Below, one piece after another: positions 26,485 through 37,645 of a DNA stretch of 64,000 bases. The DNA is from Prosthecobacter dejongeii (lineage in GTDB: Bacteria; Verrucomicrobiota; Verrucomicrobiia; Verrucomicrobiales; Verrucomicrobiaceae). The notes beneath the pieces are model-generated. The model was not told where the DNA came from, ran no database searches, and saw only the letters and a list, made by a program, of their open reading frames with translations. The number at the start of each line of letters is the position of its first letter. The first letter of the stretch is position 1. The DNA lies in assembly GCF_014203045.1 (NCBI RefSeq), contig NZ_JACHIF010000003.1:124001-188000 (forward strand). The letters run 5' to 3'. Made by a program: the position numbers and the translations under genes.

Positions 26485-27915
26485 ATGAAACCTCTCCTTG
26501 GTCTTTTGGCTTTTTGTCTGGCTCTCGTGGCTGTGCCTCATGCGGCCCATTCGGCCCCGCCTAACGTGGTGTATCTCATCTCAGATGACCACGCGTGGAC
26601 GGATTATGGATTCATGGGGCATCAACAGATCGAGACGCCGAACTTGGATAAACTCGCAGCCCGCAGCGCGCTCTTCTCCAGGGGTTATGTGCCCACCGCT
26701 CTGTGTCGTCCGGCTTTGATGACCTTCGCCAATGGGCTCTATTCTCACCAGCACAAGACCACCGGCAATGACCCCACCCCGCTGCCCTCCATGACGGGCA
26801 AAGGCAAGAAGGGAAAAGGCAAAGGCAAGGCCGATGCGGAGCCGGCCGAATACGCGGCCCTGCGTGAGCAACTGATCTCGCATGTGGAGCAGCACCCCAC
26901 CATCGCAGGCGAGCTGCAAAAGCTGGGATACCTGACCTTTCAATCTGGCAAATGGTGGGAGGGCAGTCCTGCACGCGGGGGCTTCACGGCGGGCATGACC
27001 CGTGGTTTCCCCCAGCCGGGCGGTCGTCACGGGGACGACGGTCTGAAGGTGGGCCGTGAGGGGCTGGAGCCTGTGTTTGGCTACATTGACCAAGCGCTCG
27101 CCGCGAAGAAACCTTTCTTCCTCTGGTATGCGCCCATGATGCCTCACACCCCGCACACGCCGCCGGATCGGTTGTTCCAAAAATACAAGGCCAAGGGCAT
27201 CAAGTCAGATCACGTGGCCAGGTATTATGCGATGGTGGAATGGTTCGATGAAACCTGCGGGCAGCTCATCGATAAGATCGAAGAAAAAGGACTCACTGAA
27301 AACACCATCTTTGTGTATGTGGCGGACAATGGCTGGATTCAGGACCCCAACAGCCAGGGGTATGCACCTCGGTCAAAGCAGTCGGCCAATGAAGGCGGCA
27401 CCCGCCAGCCCATCCTGTTTAGCTGGCCGCAGGTGATCCAGCCGGGCAACCGGGGAGAGCAGCTTTGCTCCAGCATCGACATCATGCCCACTGTGCTGGC
27501 CGCTGTGGGGGCAGAGATCCCGAAAAGCCTACCTGGGCTGAACCTGCTGCCCGTGCTGAAATCTGGCGAGCCGACCCCGCGCAAGGAAGTCTTTGGCGAA
27601 ACCTTTGCTCACGATGTGGTGAGCATTGAGAAACCCGAAGAGACACTGCTTTATCGCTGGGTGGTGGATGGCAAATGGAAGCTGCTGCTGACCTACGATG
27701 GCAAACTGGACCGCTATGCCAGCAGCCACCCACGCACGGAAAAGCGCCCGCAGCTTTTTGATCTGCTGGCAGACCCGCATGAGGATGTGAACCTAGCCGC
27801 GCAGAACCCTGAGGTGGTGCAGCGCCTGGCGGATAAACTCCAGGCCTGGTGGCCCGTGACGGAGCGGCAGGTGCTGACGAAGTGGACCGATGAGCCGGGT
27901 GTCTGGCGCGAGTGA
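26485..27915 (+). CDS. Secreted sulfatase 1, atypical CRPAL site
   Basis: A 476-residue arylsulfatase-family hydrolase with a signal peptide (to ~24, AHSA) and N-terminal metal aspartates at 34-35 (LISDDHAW). The formylglycine cysteine is Cys74 in ALCRPALMT. The usual C-x-P-x-R core lacks its arginine, with Arg at the second position instead. A Lys/Gly-rich insertion (residues ~105-115) interrupts the domain. The mid-domain VADNGW carries the distal metal ligands. Start at MKPLLGLLAF (ATG 26485). It is the first of four tandem sulfatases that would desulfate a glycan in the periplasm. Confidence 0.88.
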   Translation: MKPLLGLLAFCLALVAVPHAAHSAPPNVVYLISDDHAWTDYGFMGHQQIETPNLDKLAARSALFSRGYVPTALCRPALMTFANGLYSHQHKTTGNDPTPLPSMTGKGKKGKGKGKADAEPAEYAALREQLISHVEQHPTIAGELQKLGYLTFQSGKWWEGSPARGGFTAGMTRGFPQPGGRHGDDGLKVGREGLEPVFGYIDQALAAKKPFFLWYAPMMPHTPHTPPDRLFQKYKAKGIKSDHVARYYAMVEWFDETCGQLIDKIEEKGLTENTIFVYVADNGWIQDPNSQGYAPRSKQSANEGGTRQPILFSWPQVIQPGNRGEQLCSSIDIMPTVLAAVGAEIPKSLPGLNLLPVLKSGEPTPRKEVFGETFAHDVVSIEKPEETLLYRWVVDGKWKLLLTYDGKLDRYASSHPRTEKRPQLFDLLADPHEDVNLAAQNPEVVQRLADKLQAWWPVTERQVLTKWTDEPGVWRE

Positions 27916-27943
27916 AATGGCACCTGCTTTGGGCTAACAAACT

Positions 27944-29605
<1,662 letters not shown>

Positions 29606-29618
29606 CTCCCAAATCCCA

Positions 29619-31190
29619 ATGATGATGAAGCGCATTCTTGTTCTGCTCGGCTCGTTGAATCTCCTCTTGCTGACTGCGACAGCGGAGGAAAAACGGCCTA
29701 ACATTTTATTTGCCATCGCGGATGACTGGGGTGCGCATGCGGGTGTTTATGGCACCCCCTGGGTGAAGACCCCGGGGTTTGATCGCATCGCCAAAGAAGG
29801 GCTGCTTTTTAAACATGCCTACACCCCCGTGGCAAAGTGCGCGCCCTCACGGGCCATCGTGCTCACGGGACGCCATGCCTGGCAGAATGAGGAGGCGGGA
29901 AACCACATGGCCTATTTCCCGGCCAAGTTGAAAAGCTGGCCGGAAGTCCTGACTGAAAAGGGCTGGCACATGGGCATCACCGGCAAAGGCTGGGGACCCG
30001 GCAGCGCCCAAAATGCGGCTGGCAAGCCCCGCCAGATCACGGGCAAGCCCTTCAATAAACGCAAGGCTCAGGGGCTGACGGAGGAGATCGCGAACAACGA
30101 TTATGCTTCCAACTTTGTGGACTTCCTAGAGGCTGCCCCCAAGGAAGGGCCCTGGTGCTTTTGGTACGGTTCCACCGAACCTCATCGCGGTTACGAGTTC
30201 CAGTCAGGCGTCAAGAAAGGCGGCAAGAAGCTCACAGACATTGACCGCGTGCCCGCCTACTGGCCAGATACCGAAACAGTGCGCCATGACATGCTGGATT
30301 ACGCCCTGGAAGTGGAGCACACGGATCAGCACCTAGTGCGCATGATCGCCGAGCTGGAAAAGCGCGGGCAACTGGACAACACGCTCATCATTGTGACCAG
30401 TGATCACGGCATGCCTTTCCCGCGCGGGAAGGGGTATGCTTACTCGGCCTCGAACCATGTGCCACTCGCCATCCGCTGGCCAGGTGGGGTGAAAAATCCG
30501 GGCCGGGTGATCGAGGACTTTGTCAACTTTACCGACATCGCCGCCACGTTGCTGGATGTGGCTGGCATTGCCGAAAAAGACAGCGGCATGATGCCCATCA
30601 CCGGGCGCAGTTGGCGGGAGATCTGGGAGAGTGAAAAGGCTGGGCAGGTCATCGCCTCCCGTGACCACACGCTCATCGGCAAAGAACGCACGGATGTGGG
30701 GCGGCCCCAGGATCAAGGGTACCCCATCCGTGGCATCGTCACTGAGGACACGCTGTATCTGAAGAACTATGAGCCCACCCGCTGGCCGGCGGGGAATCCT
30801 GAAACGGGTTACCTGGATACGGATGGTGGACCGACCAAATCGCTCATCCTGGAGATGGGGCGCAAGGACCGGAAAGATAAGTTCTGGCAGTTGAACTTCG
30901 GCCTTCGTCCGGGAGAAGAGCTCTATGATCTGAGCGTGGACTCCGACTGCGTGCATAACCTCGCAGGTGAGTCTGTGCATGTGGAGCGCATCCGTTCCTT
31001 GCAGGAGCGTTTGACCACGGAGCTGAAGGCGCAGGGAGATCCCCGCATGTTTGGCCAGGGCAAAGTCTTCGATGAATATCCGGTGACGAGTGGCACTGGC
31101 TTTTATGAAAAGTGGATGCGCGGTGAAAAGCCGAAAGCGAACTGGGTGAATGAGACGGACTTTGAAAAAGCGCCGCTGACCGCGCCCTGA
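29619..31190 (+). CDS. Secreted sulfatase 3
   Basis: A 523-residue sulfatase with signal peptide (to ~22, ATAEEK), proximal metal ligands in IADDWG, and canonical formylglycine motif C74-A-P-S-R78. The distal metal segment is [17 protein letters not shown]. Closest in layout to heparan N-sulfatase/DUF4976-containing members. It starts 13 bases after sulfatase 2, so they share a transcript. The substrate is probably another sulfate position on the same glycan; this is inferred from context. Confidence 0.88.
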   Translation: MMMKRILVLLGSLNLLLLTATAEEKRPNILFAIADDWGAHAGVYGTPWVKTPGFDRIAKEGLLFKHAYTPVAKCAPSRAIVLTGRHAWQNEEAGNHMAYFPAKLKSWPEVLTEKGWHMGITGKGWGPGSAQNAAGKPRQITGKPFNKRKAQGLTEEIANNDYASNFVDFLEAAPKEGPWCFWYGSTEPHRGYEFQSGVKKGGKKLTDIDRVPAYWPDTETVRHDMLDYALEVEHTDQHLVRMIAELEKRGQLDNTLIIVTSDHGMPFPRGKGYAYSASNHVPLAIRWPGGVKNPGRVIEDFVNFTDIAATLLDVAGIAEKDSGMMPITGRSWREIWESEKAGQVIASRDHTLIGKERTDVGRPQDQGYPIRGIVTEDTLYLKNYEPTRWPAGNPETGYLDTDGGPTKSLILEMGRKDRKDKFWQLNFGLRPGEELYDLSVDSDCVHNLAGESVHVERIRSLQERLTTELKAQGDPRMFGQGKVFDEYPVTSGTGFYEKWMRGEKPKANWVNETDFEKAPLTAP

Positions 31191-31229
31191 TTCACACGGT
31201 CATCCACACTTCTTTCGGCTCTTTTTTGC

Positions 31230-32756
31230 ATGATTATGAAACAGGCTTTTTTCTTCCTGGCCGCTCTGGCCTTCACGCTTTCCCCTCAGATCCAGGCTGC
31301 GGGGAAGCCTAACGTACTGTTCATCGCGATTGATGATCAGAATGACTGGATTGGCCACATGGGAGGGCATCCTTTGGCGAAGACGCCGAACATGGACAAA
31401 CTGGCGGCACGCGGAACGACGTTTCTCAATGCGCACTGCAATGCCCCACTGTGCAATCCTTCAAGAACGAGCTTGCTGTTAGGTCTGCGCTCCACCACCA
31501 CGGGCATTTATGGCCTGTCACCCTGGTTTCGCACCCTGCCGCGGTGGAAGGATCGGGTGACGCTGCCCAAGCACTTTGAGGCGAATGGTTATCGCACCCT
31601 AGCGACGGGGAAGATCTACCACGGCGGCACCGGTGGCGGTGCAGGGAAGGGCAAGAATAAAGCCAAAGCCAAGAGCGACAGTGCCGATGAATTTCAGGTC
31701 ACGGCTCCTTACGGTGGGGTGGGGACGAAGCCGCCTGCGAAGCTCATCCCCCCGACGCCGATGGGGAACAATCCCCTCATGGACTGGGGCGTCTGGCCGC
31801 TGGACAATGATGATACCTCCAAGGGAGACTACCAGGTGGCGAGCTGGACGGTGGAGCAGATCAAAAAAGCGCCCAAGGACCAGCCGTTTTTCTTAGCGGC
31901 AGGTTTCTTTCTTCCCCACGTTCCTTGTTATGCCACGCAGAAGTGGTTCGACCTGTATCCAGATGATGACAGCGTCTTGCCCAAGGTGCTAGAGGATGAT
32001 CGGCAGGATACACCGCGCTTTTCCTGGTACATGCATTGGAACCTACCTGAGCCCCGACTGAAATGGGTGAAGGAAAACAACCAATGGCGGAATCTGGTGC
32101 GCAGCTACCTGGCCTGCACCAGCTTTGTGGATGCGCAGATCGGCCGCTTGATGACCGCACTGGATGAGGCAGGCATCGCCGACAATACCATCATCGTTCT
32201 GTGGGGAGACCACGGCTGGCACCTGGGAGAAAAAGCCATCACAGGAAAAAACTCGCTGTGGGATGAGGGCACGCGCGTGCCGCTGATCTTTGCCGGACCT
32301 GGGGTGAAGCCGGGGCAGCGCTGCACGCAGCCTGCGGAGCTGCTGGACATTTATCCCACCCTGCTGGAGCTGGCGGGGCTGCCCGCGAGGACAGACATCG
32401 AGGGCCTGAGCCTGATGCCGCAGTTGCAGAAAGCTGACACAAAGCGCGAGCGCCCCGCCATCACCAGCCACAACCAGGGGAACCACGGCATCCGCAGTGA
32501 GCGTTGGCGCTACATCCGGTATGCCGATGGCAGTGAAGAACTCTACGACATGCTGAATGACCCTGAAGGCTGGAAGAATCTAGCGGCAGCGCCAGAGCAT
32601 GCGGCGGTGATTGCCGACCATAAAAAGTGGCTGCCGAAAATAGATGTGCCTCCTGCGCCTAACAGTGCCAGCCGCGTGCTGACCTATGACCCCACCACGG
32701 ATGAAGCCGTGTGGGAAGGGGAGGTGGTGAAGCGTAGCACCCCTATCCCTGAGTGA
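31230..32756 (+). CDS. Secreted sulfatase 4, iduronate-2-sulfatase-like
   Basis: A 508-residue sulfatase with signal peptide (to ~24, IQAAG), metal site IAIDDQNDW, and formylglycine Cys75 in LCNPSRTS. The IDDQNDW phrasing and the downstream RWKDRVTLPKHFEANGY resemble iduronate-2-sulfatases. The distal metal site is LWGDHGWHLGE. A Lys/Gly/Ala-rich insertion (residues ~138-150) matches those in its neighbours. An upstream T-rich stretch (31221-31227) separates it from sulfatase 3 by 39 bases. Confidence 0.88.
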   Translation: MIMKQAFFFLAALAFTLSPQIQAAGKPNVLFIAIDDQNDWIGHMGGHPLAKTPNMDKLAARGTTFLNAHCNAPLCNPSRTSLLLGLRSTTTGIYGLSPWFRTLPRWKDRVTLPKHFEANGYRTLATGKIYHGGTGGGAGKGKNKAKAKSDSADEFQVTAPYGGVGTKPPAKLIPPTPMGNNPLMDWGVWPLDNDDTSKGDYQVASWTVEQIKKAPKDQPFFLAAGFFLPHVPCYATQKWFDLYPDDDSVLPKVLEDDRQDTPRFSWYMHWNLPEPRLKWVKENNQWRNLVRSYLACTSFVDAQIGRLMTALDEAGIADNTIIVLWGDHGWHLGEKAITGKNSLWDEGTRVPLIFAGPGVKPGQRCTQPAELLDIYPTLLELAGLPARTDIEGLSLMPQLQKADTKRERPAITSHNQGNHGIRSERWRYIRYADGSEELYDMLNDPEGWKNLAAAPEHAAVIADHKKWLPKIDVPPAPNSASRVLTYDPTTDEAVWEGEVVKRSTPIPE

Positions 32757-32786
32757 TGGCGTGAGTCCTTTGAATAACCAACTTTG

Positions 32787-34775
32787 ATGAAAAAGAAACC
32801 TTCCTCCGTCACCCGTCGTGATGCGCTGAAACTGACGGCTGCGGGCCTGAGCTCTCTGGCTTTTCCGCCCGCGTCCGTGTCAGCCCAGGATTCCGCGCTC
32901 CCCTTCGGCACCCAGTTTCCAGAGCTGGACTCTCTCGCCACCGGGGAGTGGTGGGTGGCAAAAACGAAGATGCCAGGCAAGGGGAAAGCCAAAGGCGGCG
33001 GCGCTAGCAAGCCCCCCTCCATGGATGTGCCGCGTGAGGACGTGGTGGCTTTTGCCCTCTACACTTATCAAGCCGGGGTGCTGAAGATGACCGCGCAGTT
33101 GTTTCCTCTCAAGCCCGGTGAGGTGCGCGAAGCTCGACTGGAAGTGCAGCGCGATGGCGCTTGGAAAGAGGTCGCCAAAGCAGAGGTGCTGTATCCAGGA
33201 TGGGACGTGCATTTCCGGGTGGAGGGGTGGGATGCCAGCGTCTCGGTGCCCTATCGTGTGCGCCATGGTGAGCGGGCGATGTTTGAGGGCCTCATCCGCA
33301 GAGATCCGGTGGACCAGGAAGAGATCGTCATCGCCAACATGTCATGCAATTCCAGCCGCACGACCGGGCTGAGGCCGGAGATCATTGACAATCTGAAATC
33401 GCAAAATCCAGACGTGCTTTTCTTTGCTGGAGATCAGACGTATCGGCACACCGAGCACACCGCTGGCTGGATCGAGTTCGGCCTTCAGTTCCGCGAGATC
33501 ATGCGGGATCGTCCCACCATCTGCATTCCCGATGATCACGACGTGGGACATCCGAATCTGTGGGGTGAAAATGGCAAACTCTCCACCCTGCCTGGCAATG
33601 CCGACGGCGGCTACATGTACCCTGTGGAGTATGTGAACCAGGTGCAGCGCCAGCAGTCCTGGCACCTGCCAGATTCGCCCGACCCCGCGCCCGTGGAGCG
33701 CGGCATCACCGTCTATTTCACGCGGATGACCGTGGGCGGTGTGGACATGGCCATTTTAGAAGACCGGAAGTTTAAGAGCGGCCCCGCCGGCAAGATCCCC
33801 CAGATGGGTCCCCGCCCAGACCACATCAATGACCCCAGCTATGACCCGAAGACCATTGATCTTCCCGGCCTGCAACTGCTGGGCGAGCGGCAGGAAAAGT
33901 TCCTGCGTGACTGGGGGCAGGACTGGACTGGCGCAGCGATGAAGGCCGTGCTTTCGCAGACGGCTTTCTGCGGGGCTGTGCACATGCATGGGAAGGAAAA
34001 GGATCGCCTGCTGGCGGACCTGGATTGCAACGGCTGGCCCCAGACCCCGCGCGACCGCGCGCTGGAGGAAATCCGCCGGGCCTGGGCGGTGCATCTGTGT
34101 GGGGACCAGCACCTGGCCGTCATGGTCAAACAGGGCATCAAGGAATTTGGCGATGGCCCCTATGCCTTCACCAGTCCGGCGCTGGTGAATACCATCTATG
34201 GCCGCTGGTGGCATCCGCTGGATGAGAAGCCAGGGCCGAACCCCATCCCTGGCAGCCCTCTGCCCTGGACCGGAGATTTTAAAGATGGACTGGGCAACCG
34301 CATCAGCATGATGGCCTATGCGAATCCACCCGACATCCAGGATGAAAAGCAGCGTGCCGATGGTTATGGCCTGGTGCGGTTTAACAAAAAGCATCGTCAA
34401 ATCACCTTCGAGTGCTGGCCCCGTTTTGCCGATGTGAAAAAGGACCCGCAGGGGCAGTTTCCCGGCTGGCCGATCACCGTGGACATGCAGGCCAATGATG
34501 GCCGTAAGGTGGCTGGCTATCTCCCAGAGTTGGTCTTTGAGGGCGCGGCAGATCCCGTGGTGCAGGTCATCGAAGACAGCACCGGAGACCTGCTCTACAC
34601 CGTGCGTGTCAGCGGCAGCCGCTTCCAGCCCCGCGTTTATGCCCTGGGCACCCACACCGTGAAGGTGGGGCGTGACCGCCCCGATGCGCACACCTTGGCC
34701 TCCCTCCAGCCCACGCCTAGCGCAGAGGCCGCAGGTCAGCGCGTCCTCCACGGGGCAGGGGGAAAGGGGAATTAA
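32787..34775 (+). CDS. PhoD-like metallophosphatase, Tat-exported
   Basis: A 662-residue protein with a Tat signal (VTRRDALKLTAAG, Arg10-Arg11), a Lys/Gly-rich patch near residues 55-70, a beta-sandwich and then an alkaline-phosphatase-D-type metallophosphoesterase domain. Metal-binding segments visible are FFAGDQTY, IPDDHDVGH and HLCGDQHLAVM. It would hydrolyse a phosphoester or phosphodiester in the periplasm. I chose ATG 32787 over the TTG three bases earlier. Last gene of the sulfatase cluster; it converges on thrC with a 4-base overlap of stops. Confidence 0.85.
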   Translation: MKKKPSSVTRRDALKLTAAGLSSLAFPPASVSAQDSALPFGTQFPELDSLATGEWWVAKTKMPGKGKAKGGGASKPPSMDVPREDVVAFALYTYQAGVLKMTAQLFPLKPGEVREARLEVQRDGAWKEVAKAEVLYPGWDVHFRVEGWDASVSVPYRVRHGERAMFEGLIRRDPVDQEEIVIANMSCNSSRTTGLRPEIIDNLKSQNPDVLFFAGDQTYRHTEHTAGWIEFGLQFREIMRDRPTICIPDDHDVGHPNLWGENGKLSTLPGNADGGYMYPVEYVNQVQRQQSWHLPDSPDPAPVERGITVYFTRMTVGGVDMAILEDRKFKSGPAGKIPQMGPRPDHINDPSYDPKTIDLPGLQLLGERQEKFLRDWGQDWTGAAMKAVLSQTAFCGAVHMHGKEKDRLLADLDCNGWPQTPRDRALEEIRRAWAVHLCGDQHLAVMVKQGIKEFGDGPYAFTSPALVNTIYGRWWHPLDEKPGPNPIPGSPLPWTGDFKDGLGNRISMMAYANPPDIQDEKQRADGYGLVRFNKKHRQITFECWPRFADVKKDPQGQFPGWPITVDMQANDGRKVAGYLPELVFEGAADPVVQVIEDSTGDLLYTVRVSGSRFQPRVYALGTHTVKVGRDRPDAHTLASLQPTPSAEAAGQRVLHGAGGKGN

Positions 34776-36130
34776 AGCGCCAGCTTTTCCCGGATGAAGG
34801 CTTTCACTGCCTGAGCGGTGGCCTCCAGGGGATGCGTTTCCAGCGGCTTCTCCTTCAAGGTTTCTAGGCTGGGGTGCAGCGGTTCACGGCCCGTGGCCTG
34901 CTGCACCACTTCAGGGAACTTGGCCGGGCTGGCCGTGCTGAGCACCACACTCACGCGATCTGGAGCCATGTCCGTGAAGGCGCAGGCGGTGTGGGGATCC
35001 ACCACATACTGGTAGTCCTGCCACACCTGGCCGATCACTCGCTCGATGGTGGCATCATCCATGCGGGAGGCCCGCAGGCTGGACTGCGTTTTCGGCAGCG
35101 TCACCCGGTCCCCATTCTTCATGCGCAGCATGATCTCGCGCACGCGGTTCTGGTCCTTCCCCAACATGAAATAAAGGTAACGCTCAAAGTTAGACGCCGC
35201 CTGGATGTCCATGCTCGGGGCAAAGCTGGGAGCCACCTCTCCCTGACGATATTCGCCCGTTTCAAAGAAGCGATACAAGATATCGTTCTGGTTCGTGGCC
35301 ACGCGGAAGCTGCCGCAAGGAAGCCCCATCTGCTGCGCCAGCCACCCAGCCAGCACGTTGCCAAAGTTCCCCGTGGGCACCACGAACTCCGCCGTGGCGC
35401 GTGCTTCAGCGGGAAGTTTCAGCGAGGCCCAGATGTAATACACGCACTGGGCCAGCACGCGGGCGATGTTGATGCTGTTGACGGCGGAAAGGTTCACCTC
35501 GGAGATGAAGGCCGCATCGCCAAAACATTCCTTCACCACGCGCTGCGCATCGTCAAAGGTCCCCGGCACCGGGATGGCAAACACATTGCTAGCACCCGTG
35601 CAGGCCATCTGGCGCTCCTGCAGCGGCGCCACACGACCTGTGGGATAGAGAATGAAAATCTCGATGCCCTCCTGGCCCATGCAGCCATGAATGGCCGCGC
35701 TGCCCGTATCGCCTGAGGTGGCACCCAAGACGGCTAGGCGCTGCCCTTTCAGCTTCACCTGCCGTTTGTAAAGCAGCCCCAGAAGCTGGAGGGCGAAGTC
35801 CTTGAAGGCCAGCGTGGGCCCATGCCACAGCTCCAGCACGTAGGTCTGGTCCGAGAGCTTTCTTAGCGGGGCGACATCGGGCGAATCAAAGCGGGAGTAC
35901 GCTTCCTTCGTCAGCGCGCGCCATTCCTCCGCTGGGATCTCGGGAGCGAAAATCTGGAAAAACTCGGCGGCCAGTTCCGGGTAGGAAAGCCCCGCCCAGC
36001 CAGCCAGCTTGCCAGAAAGGTCCGGCAGCTTCTCAGGCAAAAACAGTCCCCCATCCGTAGCCAGACCGGCTTCGACGGCTTCAGTGAAGGAATGGGGACG
36101 GGTCTGCCCGCGGGTGGAGATATAAAACAT
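34772..36130 (-). CDS. thrC: Threonine synthase
   Basis: A 452-residue PLP enzyme converting O-phosphohomoserine to threonine. The N-terminal MFYISTRGQ, the cofactor lysine in GPTLAFKDFALQ and the PLP phosphate loop GATSGDTGSAAIHG are clear. The length and LPEKLP region fit the longer (E. coli/yeast type) clade. No other threonine gene is adjacent. Start at MFYISTRG. Confidence 0.94.
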   Translation of the reverse strand: MFYISTRGQTRPHSFTEAVEAGLATDGGLFLPEKLPDLSGKLAGWAGLSYPELAAEFFQIFAPEIPAEEWRALTKEAYSRFDSPDVAPLRKLSDQTYVLELWHGPTLAFKDFALQLLGLLYKRQVKLKGQRLAVLGATSGDTGSAAIHGCMGQEGIEIFILYPTGRVAPLQERQMACTGASNVFAIPVPGTFDDAQRVVKECFGDAAFISEVNLSAVNSINIARVLAQCVYYIWASLKLPAEARATAEFVVPTGNFGNVLAGWLAQQMGLPCGSFRVATNQNDILYRFFETGEYRQGEVAPSFAPSMDIQAASNFERYLYFMLGKDQNRVREIMLRMKNGDRVTLPKTQSSLRASRMDDATIERVIGQVWQDYQYVVDPHTACAFTDMAPDRVSVVLSTASPAKFPEVVQQATGREPLHPSLETLKEKPLETHPLEATAQAVKAFIREKLAL

Positions 36131-36198
36131 GGTTGTCCCCCGAAAATGCCTAGCAACGCACGTAACTCAAGCCCGGAGGCAGGGAAAGCCACGCCAGG

Positions 36199-37569
36199 TC
36201 ATTCCGTCGTCGCCAGGGGCTGGGCCAGTTCATCCAGAGCTTTCACCGCTTTTCCTGAGTGCAGCGGGTGAAAGCGGGGGTTCAAACTCAAGGCACGTGC
36301 GAGCAGTTTTTTCGCCCCTGGACGATCTTTGAGCGCTGTGGCGATGAGACCTGCATGATAATAGATTTCAGCATCGGGGGTGCCTGCACGGAGGGCGATT
36401 TCGATGACTTTCCGGGCGCGCAAAAATTCCCCCTTATGGTAAAGGGCCCAGGCCAGCGTATCGGCCTCATACACATTTTGAGTCTGGGCATGTTCTTCGG
36501 CAAAGGTCAGGGCCTTCTCCAGCTCGCGATCATGGTCGGCATAGAAACGGGCCATCTGGGTGTGATCATGGATGCCTTGTTTCGCGTTCGAGAGGTGCAG
36601 CTTTTCCACCCGCTGGAAGAAAGCCTCCGCCTCCTGTTTCCGCCCGCGAAGGAGGTGCAGATCCCCCATGCCGACGAGCGCTTCGTGGTTCTCTTCCTGC
36701 GTTAAGACGGCCTGGTAGGCGGCTGTGGCCCCGGCTTCATCATCCATGGCCACCTTGATTTTACCCTGCATCAAAAGCAGCGGCGCATGATCGGGTGTTT
36801 CACGCAGGGCCTTTTCCACGGCCTGAGCTGCGGGTAAAAGTGCACCTTCGTGGAAGAGCATCATGGCGAGTCGGGTGTGACACCACGCGGTGTTCTCTGC
36901 ATGGGGACCACCTGCGTCAATGGCCTGCTGCATGAGCCAGCGCGCCTTTCTGGAATCTCCACTCAGCCAGACCAGGTAGGCTCCACGGCTGTAGGCGGAT
37001 AAATCAGGCCGCGCATCCATCATGGCCTGATAACTTTCATAGGCCCGTTCAAAGTCGCCCAACTCCACCGCTGCATCCCCGATGATGCCATGAGAAATGG
37101 GGTGTGTGGGGTCCACCTCCAGCGCCAGCTTGGCCCAGCGCACGCTTTCCTTGAAATCATGCCGACCGCCATAGACCCACGCCAGCCCATTCAGCGCCTC
37201 GGTATTCTGGGGTTCGATTTGCCATGCTTTTTGGTAGGCCTTTTCAGCCTGGGCATACCAGACGGGGGCCTGGGTTTCCCTTTGTTTCTGGACCAGGGCA
37301 TCGCCTAGCTGGATCCATGAAGCAGCCTGCTGCGGGCGCTTCAGCGTCATTTGCTCCGCCTCGACCAGCAGGCGATCCGTCTTCGATTTTGGGCCGGCCG
37401 GGGCCAGCATTTCCATCACCGTCTTCGCCTCCATGGCCACCGCTGGAGCGGGCTGATCCCCGGCGACTTTCGCCGGGGCCACTGGGTTCATGATGGACCA
37501 CGTGATCAGGCCCACCGCCGTCACAGAAGCCAAAAGCACCAGAGAGGTGGGATAAGGAGGCTCGTTCAT
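36199..37569 (-). CDS. TPR repeat protein, single-pass membrane anchored
   Basis: A 456-residue protein with an N-terminal membrane helix or uncleaved signal (~7-27, LVLLASVTAVGLITW) and at least eight helix-turn-helix TPR units (for example AEKAYQKAWQIEPQNTEALN) extending to the C-terminus. It probably scaffolds a periplasmic complex. The frame remains open upstream, but ATG 37569 (MNEPPYPTS) gives the sensible N-terminus. It follows the DUF4331 gene after a strong terminator. Confidence 0.82.
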   Translation of the reverse strand: MNEPPYPTSLVLLASVTAVGLITWSIMNPVAPAKVAGDQPAPAVAMEAKTVMEMLAPAGPKSKTDRLLVEAEQMTLKRPQQAASWIQLGDALVQKQRETQAPVWYAQAEKAYQKAWQIEPQNTEALNGLAWVYGGRHDFKESVRWAKLALEVDPTHPISHGIIGDAAVELGDFERAYESYQAMMDARPDLSAYSRGAYLVWLSGDSRKARWLMQQAIDAGGPHAENTAWCHTRLAMMLFHEGALLPAAQAVEKALRETPDHAPLLLMQGKIKVAMDDEAGATAAYQAVLTQEENHEALVGMGDLHLLRGRKQEAEAFFQRVEKLHLSNAKQGIHDHTQMARFYADHDRELEKALTFAEEHAQTQNVYEADTLAWALYHKGEFLRARKVIEIALRAGTPDAEIYYHAGLIATALKDRPGAKKLLARALSLNPRFHPLHSGKAVKALDELAQPLATTE

Positions 37570-37601
37570 GAGAAATCTAGATAAAAAGGCCGGAAAAAAA
37601 A

Positions 37602-37634
37602 GGCGCGGCGGGTGCGGGGGCACACCGCCGCGCC
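37602..37634 (-). terminator. Strong intrinsic terminator after the DUF4331 gene
   Basis: GGCGCGGCGG (37602-37611) and CCGCCGCGCC (37625-37634) form a perfect 10-base GC stem. On the minus strand it is followed by eight T (A-run at 37594-37601). Confidence 0.92.
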
Positions 37635-37645
37635 GGGGAGTTTTC

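Noticed and set aside
33756..34751. A 331-residue frame antisense to the PhoD-like gene
   Set aside because: Shadow; no features of its own.
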